Shown in pieces: positions 11,691-22,244 of a DNA stretch of 64,000 nt. This stretch comes from Tuctoria greenei. Taxonomy: Eukaryota; Streptophyta; Magnoliopsida; Poales; Poaceae. The notes beneath the pieces are model-generated. The model made no database searches. It was not told where the DNA came from and was given only the letters and a program-made list of their open reading frames with translations. The position numbers and the translations under genes were made by a program. Position 1 is the first letter of the stretch, and each line of letters starts with the position of its first letter. The stretch spans positions 109,290,279 to 109,354,278 of the forward strand of contig JAYESD010000008.1 in NCBI GenBank assembly GCA_036927565.1. The letters are read 5' to 3'.

Positions 11691-11972
11691 CTTTGTGAAA
11701 GTTAGGTTAATTTTAATCCCTTACCCTCGCGCAAAGTTGTGAGCTCTTGGATTGTGTATTTCATACACTCCCTATACATTCAAAATCTAATTTGGTCTTC
11801 CAAGCTTCATCAAAGTATCTCTCTTTGAACACCACTTCATTTTTCACCTTTTTGTGCGCACTGAGCTGTTTCACTTGTTTGTCCTGCAATCATCTCAGTA
11901 GTTTCATTAGGATCTCATATGTTTGTCATCAATTAGCCAAAACCCACAAGGGATATCCTAGATGCACTTACA

Positions 11973-13003
11973 GGAACGACACTTGCCTCATGGCAAAGGA
12001 AGGTAAACGCAAGGTAAAAACGAAACCCTCTTCCGTGCATTCCTATTCTAGTGATAGTGAAATTAATAGTGATAATGAAGATATGCTCATTGGGTTAGAT
12101 AAGAAAACAGCCACAAAAATGAAATTTTTACTTGATCAACTTGTTGAGAAGGAGAAGTTGATACATCATCAAGAAAAAATGATTATCTCCCAAAAGGGGG
12201 GATATGTTGAAATTGACAAGCTTCTAGAACTTGAAAAGGAGCGAAGCAAGTCACTAGAGCTTGAATTAGCTTCAAGCAAGGAATCTTGCTTGGAGTTAAG
12301 CAACTCAAATGCTACAATCAAGTACGAACTTGCTAACCTAATCAAGGTTAACAAGATCCTTAAAGTGCAAGTTGAGTCACTCAAGCAAGGTGACCCTTCA
12401 TCCTCTTCAAGTTCACCTTCTCAACCCATTAAAACTGAAGTTGCTTCTACTTGTACATGTGGTAAAGTTGACACCAGCTTGAGAGACAAGTCAACCTCTA
12501 CCAAGGACAAGCATCCTTCACAAAATGGCATATTTAACAAAGAGAAGATCAAATATGCACGTAGTGCATACTTGGTCACAAGACCTCCAAATGTCAAATA
12601 TGGCATTGGTTACTCTTATGGTGAAAAGCAACATGCTAGAAGCCATAAGAATAACAAGGAGAGCAATGCCTTTGTAAAGGGAAGACCCTATCAAACTGGA
12701 AAATCCAAAATTAATGAATCCAACACGCATGATCACCGGACTAGTCCGGTCGGGATCCGGACAAGTCCGGTCCTCCGGACAAGTCCGATCTCCCAGACTA
12801 GTCCTGTTTGTAAACAACAACAGTTGCTATTTAGAACTTTTGATGCATCTTATGTGTTAATGAGAAGTAATATTGGTAAGATTTATGCTCATTATGTTGG
12901 GCCACGCCATGGGAACACCAAGTCTCATGTGTGGGTGCCCAAATCCCTTGTGACTAACCTAAAAGGACCCAAGCAAGCTTGGGTACCTAAAACCAAGACA
13001 TGA
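11973..13003 (+). CDS. gag: E3 gag, C-terminal part (N-terminus cut by E2)
   Basis: The open frame begins at the E2 junction with NDTCLMAKEGK, the same motif as E2 gag NHTCLMAKEGK. It continues through an acidic region and a coiled coil (about 12060-12400) to the conserved end GPKQAWVPKTKT, then TGA (13001-13003). Sequence to the left in the same frame (11747-11972) is E2 LTR and not gag. Compared with E2 gag, E3 has an insertion of about 25-30 codons made of four CGGAC-WW-GTCCG palindromes, just before the shared motif LLFRTFDASYVLM. Confidence 0.88.
12736..12806 (+). repeat. Palindrome cassette inside E3 gag coding sequence
   Basis: Units at 12736-12749, 12757-12770, 12775-12788 and about 12794-12806. 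The first is CCGGACTAGTCCGG, the second CCGGACAAGTCCGG. In frame they give repeats of RTSPV/RTSPI/QTSPV. The frame stays open across the cassette. E2 gag lacks it at the matching place. Confidence 0.9.
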
Positions 13004-16000
13004 TTCGTTTTGTAGGCCTATTCCTCCGGTGGATCAAAATGGGTGCTAGACAGTGGCTGCACCAACCATATGACCGGAGAAAGAAGGATGTTCGTTGAAT
13101 ATGAAACAAATGAGGATCCAAGCGAGGGCATCTATTTTGGAGACAATAGTCAAGGAAGGGTGCTCGATATAGGTAAAATTGCCATATCATCTAAACACAT
13201 TCTCATGTATTACATGTTGATTCCTTAGATTATAACTTGCTGTCCATATCTCAATTATGTGACAAAGGTTATAATTGCTTGTTCACTAACGAGGGTGTGA
13301 CCGTCTCCAAAAGGAGTGATGGTTCCATTGCATTCAAGGGAATGTCAAAGGGAAAGCTTTACCTTGTTGACTTCAACAAAGATAAAGCCGAACATGACAC
13401 ATGCTTGATTGCAAAGAACAACATGGGCTGCTGTGGCATAGACGGCTAGCACATGTTGGTATGAGGAACCTTCAAAAACTCCTCAAGGGCGATCACATCC
13501 GAGGTTTAAAGGATGTTGTTTTTGAGAAGACAAGCCTTGTAGCGCGTGTCAAGCCGGGAAGCAAGTTGGAGCACCCCATCCCGTGAAGAACATCATGACT
13601 ACAACAAGATCACTCAAGCTACTTCACATGGACTTATTCAGTCCAATTGCCTACATAAGCATCAGCGGTAACAAATATGGTTTAGTAATTGTTGATGATT
13701 TTTTTCGCTTCACTTGGTTTTTATTTTTACATGATAAGTCAGAAACACAAGGAATACTCAAGAAGTTCTTCAAGCGAGCTCAAAATGAGTTTCCATTGAC
13801 AATCTAGAACATTTGAAGTGACAACGGCACAAAGTTCAAGAACACACAAGTTGAGGAGTACCTAGACGAAGAAGGCATAAAGCACAAGTTCTCAGCACCT
13901 TACTCCCCTCAACAAAACGGAGTTGCCGAAAGGAAGAACCGAACCCTCATAGAGATGGCTAGAACAATGCTTGATGAGCACAAAACCTCGGATCGATTTT
14001 GGGCGGAAGCGGTCAACACCGCTTGCCACGCCATAAATCGACTTTATGTTCATCGACTACTCAAGAAGACATCCTATGAGCTACTCAGTGGTAACAAGCC
14101 TAATATTTCATATTTTCGAGTTTTTGGTTCCAAATGATATATTTTGAACAAGAAGCCTAGAACTTCAAAGTTTGCTTCAAAGTCCGATGAAGGTTTCTTG
14201 CTTGGTTATGATTGAAACACTTATGCCTATCGTGTCTTCAACAAGACCTCCGGACTTGTTGAAGTAGCACATGACGTAGTGTTCGATGAAACTAATGGCT
14301 CCCAAAAGGAGCAAGTTGATCCATGTGTGCTAGATAGAGAAGAAGCTCCGTGTCAAGCATTGAGAAGAATGGCGTTAGGCCAAGTTCGACCATAAGAGCC
14401 ACCTCTACATATACATGAGGAAAATCAACCACAAGAGGAGGCCAATGATCAAGGGGGAGCTTCCATACAAGATCAACCTCAAGAAGATGAAAATGACCTT
14501 CAAGTCAATGAGGGCAACCATTTAGAGGGACAAGAAGATGATCATGAAGATTCAAGACAGCAAGTACCACACCCAAGAGTACACCAATGCGTCCAAAGGG
14601 ATTACCCAATCGACAACATCATCGGTGACATCCAAAAGGGAGTAACTACTAGATCTCGCATAGCTAATTTTTGTGAGCATTATTCTTTTGTATCATTTTT
14701 GGAACCGCACAGGGTTGAGGATGCATTGAAGGATCCGGATTGGGTAGTGGCCATGCAAGAAGAACTCAACAATTTCAAAAGGAACGAGGTGTGGGAACTA
14801 GTCGAAAGACCCAAATCCAACGTCGTCGGCACCAAATGGGTCTTCTGCAACAAACAAGACGAACACGGGGTGGTGACAAGGAACAAGGCACGACTTGTGG
14901 CCAAAGGGTATTCACACGTCGAAGGTTTGGATTTCAATGAAACCTTTGCTCTCGTAGCTAGACTTGAGTCCATTAGAATATTACTTGCAAATGCTACTCA
15001 CCATGATTTCAAGCTCTATCAAATGGATGTGAAAAGCACCTTCTTCAACGGACCAATCAGGGAGGAGGTGTATGTGGAGCAACCCCCCGGGTTTGAAGAT
15101 GAAGAGTTCCCCGGCCATGTATTTAAATTGCGTACGGCTCTCTACGGCCTCAAACAAGCTCCTAGAGCTTGGTATGAGTGTCTTAGAGATTTCTTAATTG
15201 AAAATGGCTTTAAGATCGGTAAAGTAGATTATACATTGTTTACAAAGAACTTTGACAATGATCTCTTTGTTTGTCAAATCTATGTTGATGATATAATCTT
15301 TGGTTCAACTAACAAATCTTCTTGTGAGGAATTTAGCAAAATTATGACAGATAGGTTTGAGATGTCCATGATGGGAGAGCTAAAGTACTTCTTGGGATTC
15401 CAAGTGAGGCAACAAAAGGAAGGGACGTTCATAAGCCAAACTAAGTACACTCAAGACATACTCAAGAAGTTTGGAATGGACAAGGCGAAGCCCATAAAGA
15501 CTCTCATGGCAACGAATGGCCACTTGGATCTCAATGAAGATGGACCAAACGTCGATCAAAAGATATATTGCTCCATGATTGGATCTTTACTCTACTTATG
15601 TGCATCTAGGCCAAACATTATGTTGAGTGTATGCTTGTGTGCAAGGTTTCAAGCCAACCCAAAAGAGTGTCATTTGACAGCCGTTAAGAGAATATTGCGG
15701 TATTTAGTTCATTCACACAACCTAGGCCTTTGGTACCCCAAAGGTTCCAAATTTAACCTCCTTGGTTACTCTGATGCAGATTATGCCGGATGCAAAGTAG
15801 ATAGAAAAAGTACATCTAGTACATGCCAATTCCTAGGTAGATCCCTAGTTTCTTGGTCCTCCTAGAAACAAAGCTCCATTGCCCTATCCACAGCCGAAGT
15901 GGAGTATGTTGCAGTGGGGAGTTGTTGTGCACAACTCCTTTGGATGCGACGAACTCTAAGGGATTACGGTTACAATATGAACCGCATTCCACTCCCTTGT

Positions 16001-16234
16001 GATAATGAGAGTGCCATTAAAATTTCCCATAACCCCGTTGAGCACTCTAGGACCAAACACATAAACATCCGGCATCACTTTTTGAGAGACTTTTCAATGA
16101 AGGGAGATATAGCCATTTCACATGTCAACACCGAAAAACAACTAGCCGATATCTTTACCAAGCCACTCGATGAAAAACATTTTTGCGAACTCCGAAATGA
16201 ACTAAATATCCTTGATTCTCGGAATGTGGCTTGA
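13004..16234 (+). pseudogene. pol: E3 pol: protease, integrase, RT, RNase H (multiple stops and frameshifts)
   Basis: It follows gag in the same frame after the TGA at 13001 and a further TAG at 13013-13015. The protease motif LDSGCTNHMTG starts at about 13044. Frameshifts lie at about 13200-13235 and 13440. Stops include TAG 13805-13807, TGA 14135-14137, TGA near 14212 and TAG 15863-15865. Integrase remnants include HMDLF, SDNGTKF and NGVAERKNR. The RT segment (14699-15865) is open and keeps GTKWVF, QMDVKS, PPGFE, LYGLKQAPRAWY and the catalytic YVDD. RNase H (to 16234) keeps STAEVEY, CDNESA and the end motif ADIFTKPL. It cannot make a working polyprotein. Confidence 0.92.
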
Positions 16235-17192
16235 AATCTTGTATACCTGAATGCTATCTTCAAAATTCATTGATTGTGTTGTGAAAATCATCTCTCTCAA
16301 TTTTTCCAAGAAACTATGTCAATTACTAGATCTTGGTGAATTATGATGATTGCTTGATTATTGTATGCTTACTGATCATATTCATCAAAGATTATTTGAT
16401 TTGATTTGCCTCCCTATTTTCTAAATAAGTACCTTCAAATATATACAAATGGGCTAGGCATTTCTTCCCTGGTGACCACGGACTAATCCGTGGTTACCCG
16501 GACTAGTCCGCCCATGGAGACTAGTCCGCGGAGCGCTGGTTAGGCTGGACAAGTCCTGCAGACGACAAACTAGTCTGATATAGCCTCTGGAAAAGTTCGG
16601 ACTTGTCCGATCATTTTCGGACTTGTCCGATCATTCGTGTCCTTAACCCTAGTCGCCGCAAAACCCTAATCTCCCTCATACCACACTTGCCTCAAGCTTT
16701 CTCTCTCCACGCTCAAGCTCCCCAAGGCGATTCGATGATTTCTCCATAAAAAATCTCCAACTTTGGATGGAAATCAACCTCCTTCGCTGAGGGATTGAAG
16801 ACCACAGACTTGTCTGCCCTTCAACCCCCTCTTCTCCGAGATTCAAGCGATTTTTCGCTAAATTTTTCCCCGAAACCCTAGAAATCTCCATTTTCTTCAT
16901 TGTTGATCGAATAGCCTAGCTTGTCACCTAATGCAAGTGTCCTTGATGTATTACATTGCTGTTAGGCTAGTTTTGCATTGAGCAACTCCATTTGTATCAT
17001 ATTTAAGGTTCTTGAGGATGAATACCAGACTAGTCCAGTCCATGCACGGACAAGTCCGGTCACCCGGACTAGTCCGTTCCTGTACACCGGACTTGTTCGA
17101 TTTTTCTAAACTCATTCCTAACTTATTAATCCCTCAATGCAATTCCTTGTCATCTATTCTCATCAATACCTTGTGCAATCCATTCTCAGGGC
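16235..17192 (+). other. E3 pol-ORF3 spacer with palindromes
   Basis: About 960 bp with no believable gene. Two clusters of the CGGAC-WW-GTCCG family occur (about 16480-16635 and 17030-17105), including two TT-core copies. The second cluster ends about 90 bases before the ORF3 ATG, so it could belong to that ORF's leader or promoter; this is inference. Confidence 0.75.
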
Positions 17193-18734
17193 ATGTCGAA
17201 CTGTCACAACGAAGTTTCCGACTTCGAGGCCGAGATGGACCACGAAGCCGTGCTTCGGTCCTCGACAAGCCTTGGCAAGAAGCGCCAAAAACGCCCTTCC
17301 AAGCCGGCTTCCTCTCCTCCCTAGGCTCGAAGGAAAGTGCTCGCTAAGAAGCCAACATCCAAGGCTTCTGCTGGAGGTGGCCCTCGCCAAGCCAAGGGCA
17401 AGGCCAAGGGAATCGCAACGGGTCCGATTGGCCCTCTAAAGCTGTCAGCTCCATGGGAAGGGGCCAGGGACCCCGCAGAGGAAAAATTCAACGGAAAGGG
17501 CAGTGACACGTCGGCCAAGTTCAGAAATGTTGATTGCTACAACCGTTCGAAGCAAGCTGCCGATGGGAGGTTTTGGAGCAACTTCCATGCAGACTTCTAC
17601 AAGTCTGTATATCTCCCGATGAAGACGCCAGTGGTGCGCAACCAATGGATCGATTGGGCGCATTTTGAGAAGAAGGGCTGCTCACCGTTTGTTGCGGTGG
17701 TCGAGGCTATTTAGAGGCATGGATTGAAGGATCTCTTCCCCTTCAGGAGCAATTGGAATGATGAGGTGATTGCCCAGTTTTATGCTACTTGCCACTTCTC
17801 AAGTGATGAGGAAGAAAGTGTGACTTGAATGACTCATGGATCCAAGTTTAGCATAACTTATGAGGAATTTGCAAGACTGCTACACCTTGACACCTCAAGC
17901 AATGACAATGTGATCATCCACAACATTGGTGTTATCGAGAAAGACAAAATGAAATTTCTTTATGAACCCAACTCCAAGTTCAACCCCCCTTCAACAAAGA
18001 ATATGAAGCCCTTCTTTGTGGTGTTGAACCGGGTCCTAAGGAAGACAATTGCCCCCAAGGATGGGGATGCAGGAAGCGTGCAGGGATACCTCAGGACCTT
18101 GATGAAGGTCATAAGCAAATACAGGAAGTTTGATGTCTTTGACTATATCTGGAATGACATGGTGAACATCTCCTACACACCGAACAGGTCATGTGGCTAT
18201 GCTCCTTATCTGATGTTTATGATTGAAAAGGTCACAGACATAGAGTTTGTCAAGGATGTGGAGCACCTACCCTTGAGACCCTAGATGCCTCAAAAGCCAA
18301 GTGTTCAAGCTTATCCACCTCCGGCCTCCAGCCCTGAGGCCCAAGCGAGAGCCAGTGCCAATGCTAGGGCTGCTCTCGTCAATAGGGCCCCTCCTCAAAA
18401 GGGGTCCCCAAGTGGCATCTTCAAGTACCTGGCAGCTATCTTTGCCTCCTACAAAAAGGCTGAGGTGAGGGCCCACAAGCTCAACAAAAGAAGAAAGGAT
18501 GACATGAGATATGTCAAGGAGAACATGAAGCAGATTTGCCAAAAGCTGGAGATTGAGCCCATTGGATCTCTAGTCATTTCTGATGACCCCGACTCTGATT
18601 TCACCGAGCTCAGGCCCTTGACTCCCTCCGAGCTTGCCTATTTTGGCATTGGGGGCTCGAGTGGCTCTGTTCATCCTCCTCCTCCTCATGAGCCAGAAGA
18701 TGAAGACGATGAGAGGACCGACAGTGAGGCTTGA
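17193..18734 (+). pseudogene. E3 third ORF between pol and 3' LTR (513 codons, four in-frame stops)
   Basis: One frame runs from the ATG at 17193 to the TGA at 18732-18734, broken only by TAG 17322, TAG 17712, TGA 17826 and TAG 18282. Visible in order: an acidic start; a basic Lys/Ala/Pro-rich part (about residues 25-75); a conserved-looking globular part with WIDWAHFEKKG and WNDEVIAQFYATCHF (about residues 145-205); then THGSKFSITYEEFARLLHL and further open sequence; a Pro/Ala/Arg-rich hinge; a Lys-rich helix (SYKKAEVRAHKLNKRRKDDM); and a very acidic tail. The globular part resembles what is annotated as a putative plant transposon protein domain in grass genomes (recalled, not searched). 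SIRE elements are known for an extra, sometimes env-like, ORF here. I see no signal peptide or membrane segment, so env-like is not supported. Confidence 0.75.
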
Positions 18735-19203
18735 AGACTTTAGGTCCCTCCTTTCCTTCTTTTTGGTGTCTTGATGCCAAAGGGGGATAGACTGAGGGAG
18801 AGTCTTAGGTTTTAGCTGTAGGATGCGAGGAGAGCTTCTTTATTATGTCTTTTGTCTATTTTGTGGTTTGTAAAACTTTTAATATGCTCTTATGATACTT
18901 ATGGTCCCGTGATGCAATATTTTGAACTGCTTATGAAGAAATTGATGAAATGTGTGTTTTTGCTATAAAAATGACATATATGCTTATTGTTGCTGTGTTG
19001 ATGTTAATTATGTCATTCTCATATTGATTATTGCTTCTATACACTTAGTTCTGCATCCCACCATAAAGAGTGCACATATGGATCATGCTTTCACTGCTTA
19101 ATATGTTTTAAACTCATATGTGCACACTTATGAAAATCTCAACTTTTTATCATATTTTGTGAAATCTCAATTTGTTGTCATCAATCACCAAAAAGGGGGA
19201 GAT
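18735..19203 (+). other. E3 3' untranslated region and polypurine tract
   Basis: AT-rich and without an ORF. It ends with the polypurine tract AAAAAGGGGGAGAT (19190-19203), which primes plus-strand DNA, directly before the 3' LTR. Confidence 0.85.
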
Positions 19204-20034
19204 TGAAAGTGCATCTAGGAATCCCTTGTGGGTTTTGGATGATTTATGACAAGCAAATGAGGTCCTAACCACTTTGTTGAGATGAGCACAGGTTGTAATG
19301 AGAAAATAAGCAAGGTGCCAAAAAGAAGGGAGAATGAGGAGCAATGTGGAAAAGAGCTCAAGGAACAAGTGTAGTAGATCATTGTGTATGGAGTGTGTTA
19401 AGGAAACACACCCCGAGAGCTCAAGCACAAATAATCACACACATTGCACATGTTTATACATGACTGGACTAGTCCAACTGACACGGGACTAGTCCGATAT
19501 CTTTCTGCACAAGATCGGACAAGTCCGATATCGCCACGCACTAGTCCGATATCTCTCTGACTAGAATCGGACTAGGGGATTGGCCTCCATGGCGATCCGA
19601 GGAGGGTAGGGTTGGAGAAGACCCAGTCCTTTTGTGGACTCTTCAATGTGGATGTAGATTGCCTCTTTGGGAACCGAACCACGGGATAAAGTTCTTGTGT
19701 TCTTACTTTGCGCTCATCATTCTTATACATAATATCAATCTAGGGTTTCAATCAATCTTGCTTATCCTACGTTGAAACATTGAATATAAGATTGACTTGT
19801 GGTATATCCTAGTTCATAATCGTGTAACACTTCAATTATAAGTATATTTCGGCTACATACATCCTAGGATCAAGATAATCGATCAAATTTGATAAACCTA
19901 GACGGTATACACTGGACTAGTCCGCACTCGACCAGACTAGTCCGATATCTCGTGATTTGATCTGGTTGTCAAGTGTTGCAGGTTCTGACAGAAATTCAAA
20001 AAGGCCTATTCACCCCCCCTCTAGGCCACATTCA
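19204..20034 (+). repeat. E3 3' LTR, 831 bp, promoter core missing
   Basis: Begins TGAAAGTGCATCTAGG and ends CTAGGCCACATTCA, matching E2's LTR ends. It has U3 palindromes (19462-19575) and a pair near the 3' end (19914-19945), as in E2. It lacks the TATA region and about 450-600 bp seen in E2. The break lies at AATCGGACTAG/GGGATTGG (about 19577), that is, in the middle of a palindrome. Confidence 0.9.
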
Positions 20035-20036
20035 CT

Positions 20037-21365
20037 GAGCTCTTCTCCATCATCGATTGGTGTGCCAGAGCGGCAGAAGGCCACGACTGGCACACTCAGT
20101 CCGCCCCCGGAGCGGGCAGGGCTGGCCAGACCAGAGAAGGAGCTGCTACCCCTGGTAGCGGCAAAAAGAAGACCAAGAATCGGGGTGGCGGCCAGAACAA
20201 GCCGCTGCATGGATCCCCCGTCGCGGCAGCAGCCGCAACCGGAGGAGGCAAGCTGCCATGCCCGGAGAAACATCCTCGTCAGCCACCGGCCGCTGACGAA
20301 GACATTGAGCCCTGCCCGATGCACAAGACTTGTGAACACACCACGAGTGAGTGTCGGGAGATAAAAAGGTGCGTCGAACGCTATCAAGAACGAGCGCAGT
20401 AGCACCCGAATGGCGCCCCCTTCTGCCAATGGGAGGGTAAGCAGAAGGTTAAACCCAAGGTCGACAATGACGAGGAGCTGGAGTACCATAAGCAAGAGCG
20501 GGCCGTCAAAGTGGTCCACCAAGATGAGGACTCCGACGTGAGCAGCGACAACGAGCGTCGCAAGACCCTCCACGTCATCTTCAGAGGGTCTTGTGATCCT
20601 GCGTCCTAGAACACGGTCAAGACCCTTCATCGTGCAGTGGCTTCGATAGCCCCCGTACCCACTCCAGCGCAGCACCACCGCTGGAAGGAGACGCCGATCA
20701 GCTTCGATGCCTCTGACTGCCCCAAGAACATGGCTGGGGCAGGGGTACTACCTCTCCTAGTCGCCCCCACCATAGTCAACGTCAAGCTCCACTACGTCTT
20801 GATAGATGGCGGGGCCGACCTCAACCTTCTCAACCGGGCAGCATTCAAGCAGCTGCAGATCCCAGTGTCCAAACTTGCCCCCTCAAGCCCATTATCGGGG
20901 GTGGGACCTGGGAGCATCATCCCGTACGGCAACATCCACCTGCGGGTGACATTCGGGACACCGGACAACTATAGGATGGGGAGCATCCTCTTCGACGTCG
21001 CTGATGTTAGCCTCCCCTTCAACGCCATCATTGGTAGGCCTGCTCTCTACCAGTTCATGGTTGTAGTCCACTACGGCTACCTCGTCCTGAAGATGCCAAC
21101 CCCCTCTTGCGTCCTCAGGATCCACGTAGATTGCACCGCTATAGTGTTAGCCTTGGAGCAGCTCCAAGCACTCACAGCAGACCCAACACCTGTCCTGAGC
21201 GGCGCTGGATCAAGTCGACCTCTGCCAAGCTCGCGTCAGCACAGAGCACCCGCCGCGGCTCAGCTGCAGCCCTTCGGCAGCAGCGACACCTCCGTCAAAG
21301 CTGCCAAGCCCAATGTTGGCTCTGCTCGGACCACTCGCAAGACAGGCATTCACGACGGGAAATAG
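20037..21365 (+). pseudogene. gag: E4 gag C-terminus and protease, no pol
   Basis: The frame opens immediately after the E3 LTR with ELFSIIDWCARAAEG, matching E5 gag KLFSLADKCARAAEG. It continues in one frame to the TAG at 21363, broken by TAG 20400-20402 and TAG 20607-20609. It includes a CCHC-like region (CPMHKTCEHTTSEC), the segment ITFDASDCPKNM-like shared with E5 and E6, and the aspartic protease site LIDGGADLN (about 20799-20825), followed by the beta-rich protease body (NAIIGRPALY). Straight after the protease the frame stops, and none of the RT motifs seen in E5 and E6 occur downstream. Confidence 0.85.
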
Positions 21366-21568
21366 GGATAACTCGCTCATCACCCCTCTAAGTAGCTGTT
21401 GACAGCAAGGTTGCCCACCAACCATCGCAACTACCCATGCAGCTTTGAGCGGCTCTATTGTAAATATTAGTCTTAGTAGAATAGTCTAAAAAAAATTTTT
21501 GTAGGGCTTAGGAGCAGCACTAAGGACAACCGAGCGCCGGGAGGGTCAGGCCGAAAGTGCACAGTCAC

Positions 21569-21592
21569 CTTAGCTTGGTTCCAAACCCTAAG
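21569..21592 (+). other. 14-nt-loop hairpin, E4 copy 1
   Basis: Stem CTTAG/CTAAG, loop CTTGGTTCCAAACC (14 nt). Confidence 0.6.
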
Positions 21593-21974
21593 CCTGTGCA
21601 CCCTGCCCCCCCTCGTCATCCGGAGGCAAGTCGTTGCCCTCTTTTGTAAAAGCCTGTCTCCTCATACAAACTCCTATCATAAATTCACTGTTTTACTTAA
21701 AGGCTTCTTAAAAACTTTGTTCATTTCAATTACGCATTAATTTTATGATCATGCCATGATAACCTCGTTTACCATGTGATACCTTCATATTCACCGCCGC
21801 ATACTGTGTAACCCGTCCTAGCTAAAGTCATACAATCCAGCTGCAGGCAGGCCAACTTGAGGTACCTGCTGCGTGTGAAAGGTTCTCCTGGCTCCTCTCA
21901 TCATTAGGGACCCGTGGCGCCAAAAGGTCCCCCAGGAAAGGTCTATGCCGAGCAGGATGTCCAGAGGGTGCAAA

Positions 21975-22004
21975 TTGCTTAGCTTGGTCCTGCACCCTAA
22001 GCAA
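21975..22004 (+). other. 14-nt-loop hairpin, E4 copy 2
   Basis: Perfect 8-bp stem TTGCTTAG/CTAAGCAA around a 14-nt loop CTTGGTCCTGCACC. The loop is shared, with few changes, with hairpins in E5 and E6, whose stems differ but still pair. Confidence 0.7.
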
Positions 22005-22244
22005 ACACATCATGTCTCCTAGCGCTACAGCTGAGTACTGGAACCAGAGAGATCACACCCTAAAGACGACAGGAGCCAGACCCCGGAGCATCGATGCATC
22101 GAATTACCCAAGCCCCATACGTTAGTCCAGGACTGTAAGACATGGTAGAGCTAAGGAGAGGAACAGGTATAACCGATAAACAAGGCTAGCACCCCTCATC
22201 CTATATGCAGTACAAACAAACAGAGCATCCAGACCGATCACCCT

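Larger units (their letters stand above)
6443..11972 (-). mobile_element. E2: Ty1/copia LTR retrotransposon (SIRE/Maximus-like), 5' part
   Basis: Reading minus: 5' LTR (11972-10531), PBS, gag, then pol in the copia order protease, integrase, RT. Pol is cut at 6443 by E1; the remaining RT/RNase H and 3' LTR must lie left of the window. The LTR starts TGTAAGTGCATCTAGG and ends CTAGGCCACATTCA, typical of grass SIRE-type elements and nearly the same as E3's LTR ends. E2 is inserted in E3 gag: E3's frame resumes at 11973, with the presumed target copy GGAAC at 11973-11977. Confidence 0.92.
10531..11972 (-). repeat. E2 5' LTR, 1442 bp
   Basis: Minus strand TGTAAGTGCATC...GGCCACATTCA. U3 (about 11300-11972) holds a dense palindrome cluster (11334-11690) directly upstream of a TATA box (11289-11296). 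A further pair of palindromes is at 10617-10650, near the 3' end of the LTR. A poly-G tract of ten lies at 10545-10556. Its ends match the E3 LTR, which is only 831 bp. Confidence 0.92.
11973..20034 (+). mobile_element. E3: Ty1/copia LTR retrotransposon (SIRE-like), 3' part
   Basis: Seen in order: C-terminal part of gag, pol, a third ORF, polypurine tract and 3' LTR, all plus strand. The 5' LTR and first part of gag lie beyond the left edge because E2 is inserted in gag at 11973. It is closely related to E2 (same LTR ends, same gag C-terminus) but far more decayed, in keeping with E2 having jumped into it later. E3 itself is inserted in gag of E4; that frame resumes at 20037. The presumed target copy is CTGAG (20035-20039). 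Confidence 0.92.
21366..22244 (+). other. E4 post-protease leader with two conserved hairpins
   Basis: No believable gene. It contains two copies of a hairpin with a 14-nt loop (21569-21592 and 21975-22004), described separately, and otherwise unremarkable sequence leading into the array. Confidence 0.7.

Noticed and set aside
11747..11972. Hydrophobic N-terminus of the long ORF at 11747-13003 as a signal peptide
   Set aside because: This part is E2 LTR sequence read in frame by chance.
10531..13003. E2 and E3 as a single inverted pair from one event
   Set aside because: The E3 gag frame resumes on the base after the E2 LTR end and E3 is far more decayed; a later insertion of E2 in E3 explains both.
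17193..18734. Naming the E3 third ORF an envelope gene
   Set aside because: No signal peptide, membrane segment or furin-like site is visible; position alone is not enough.
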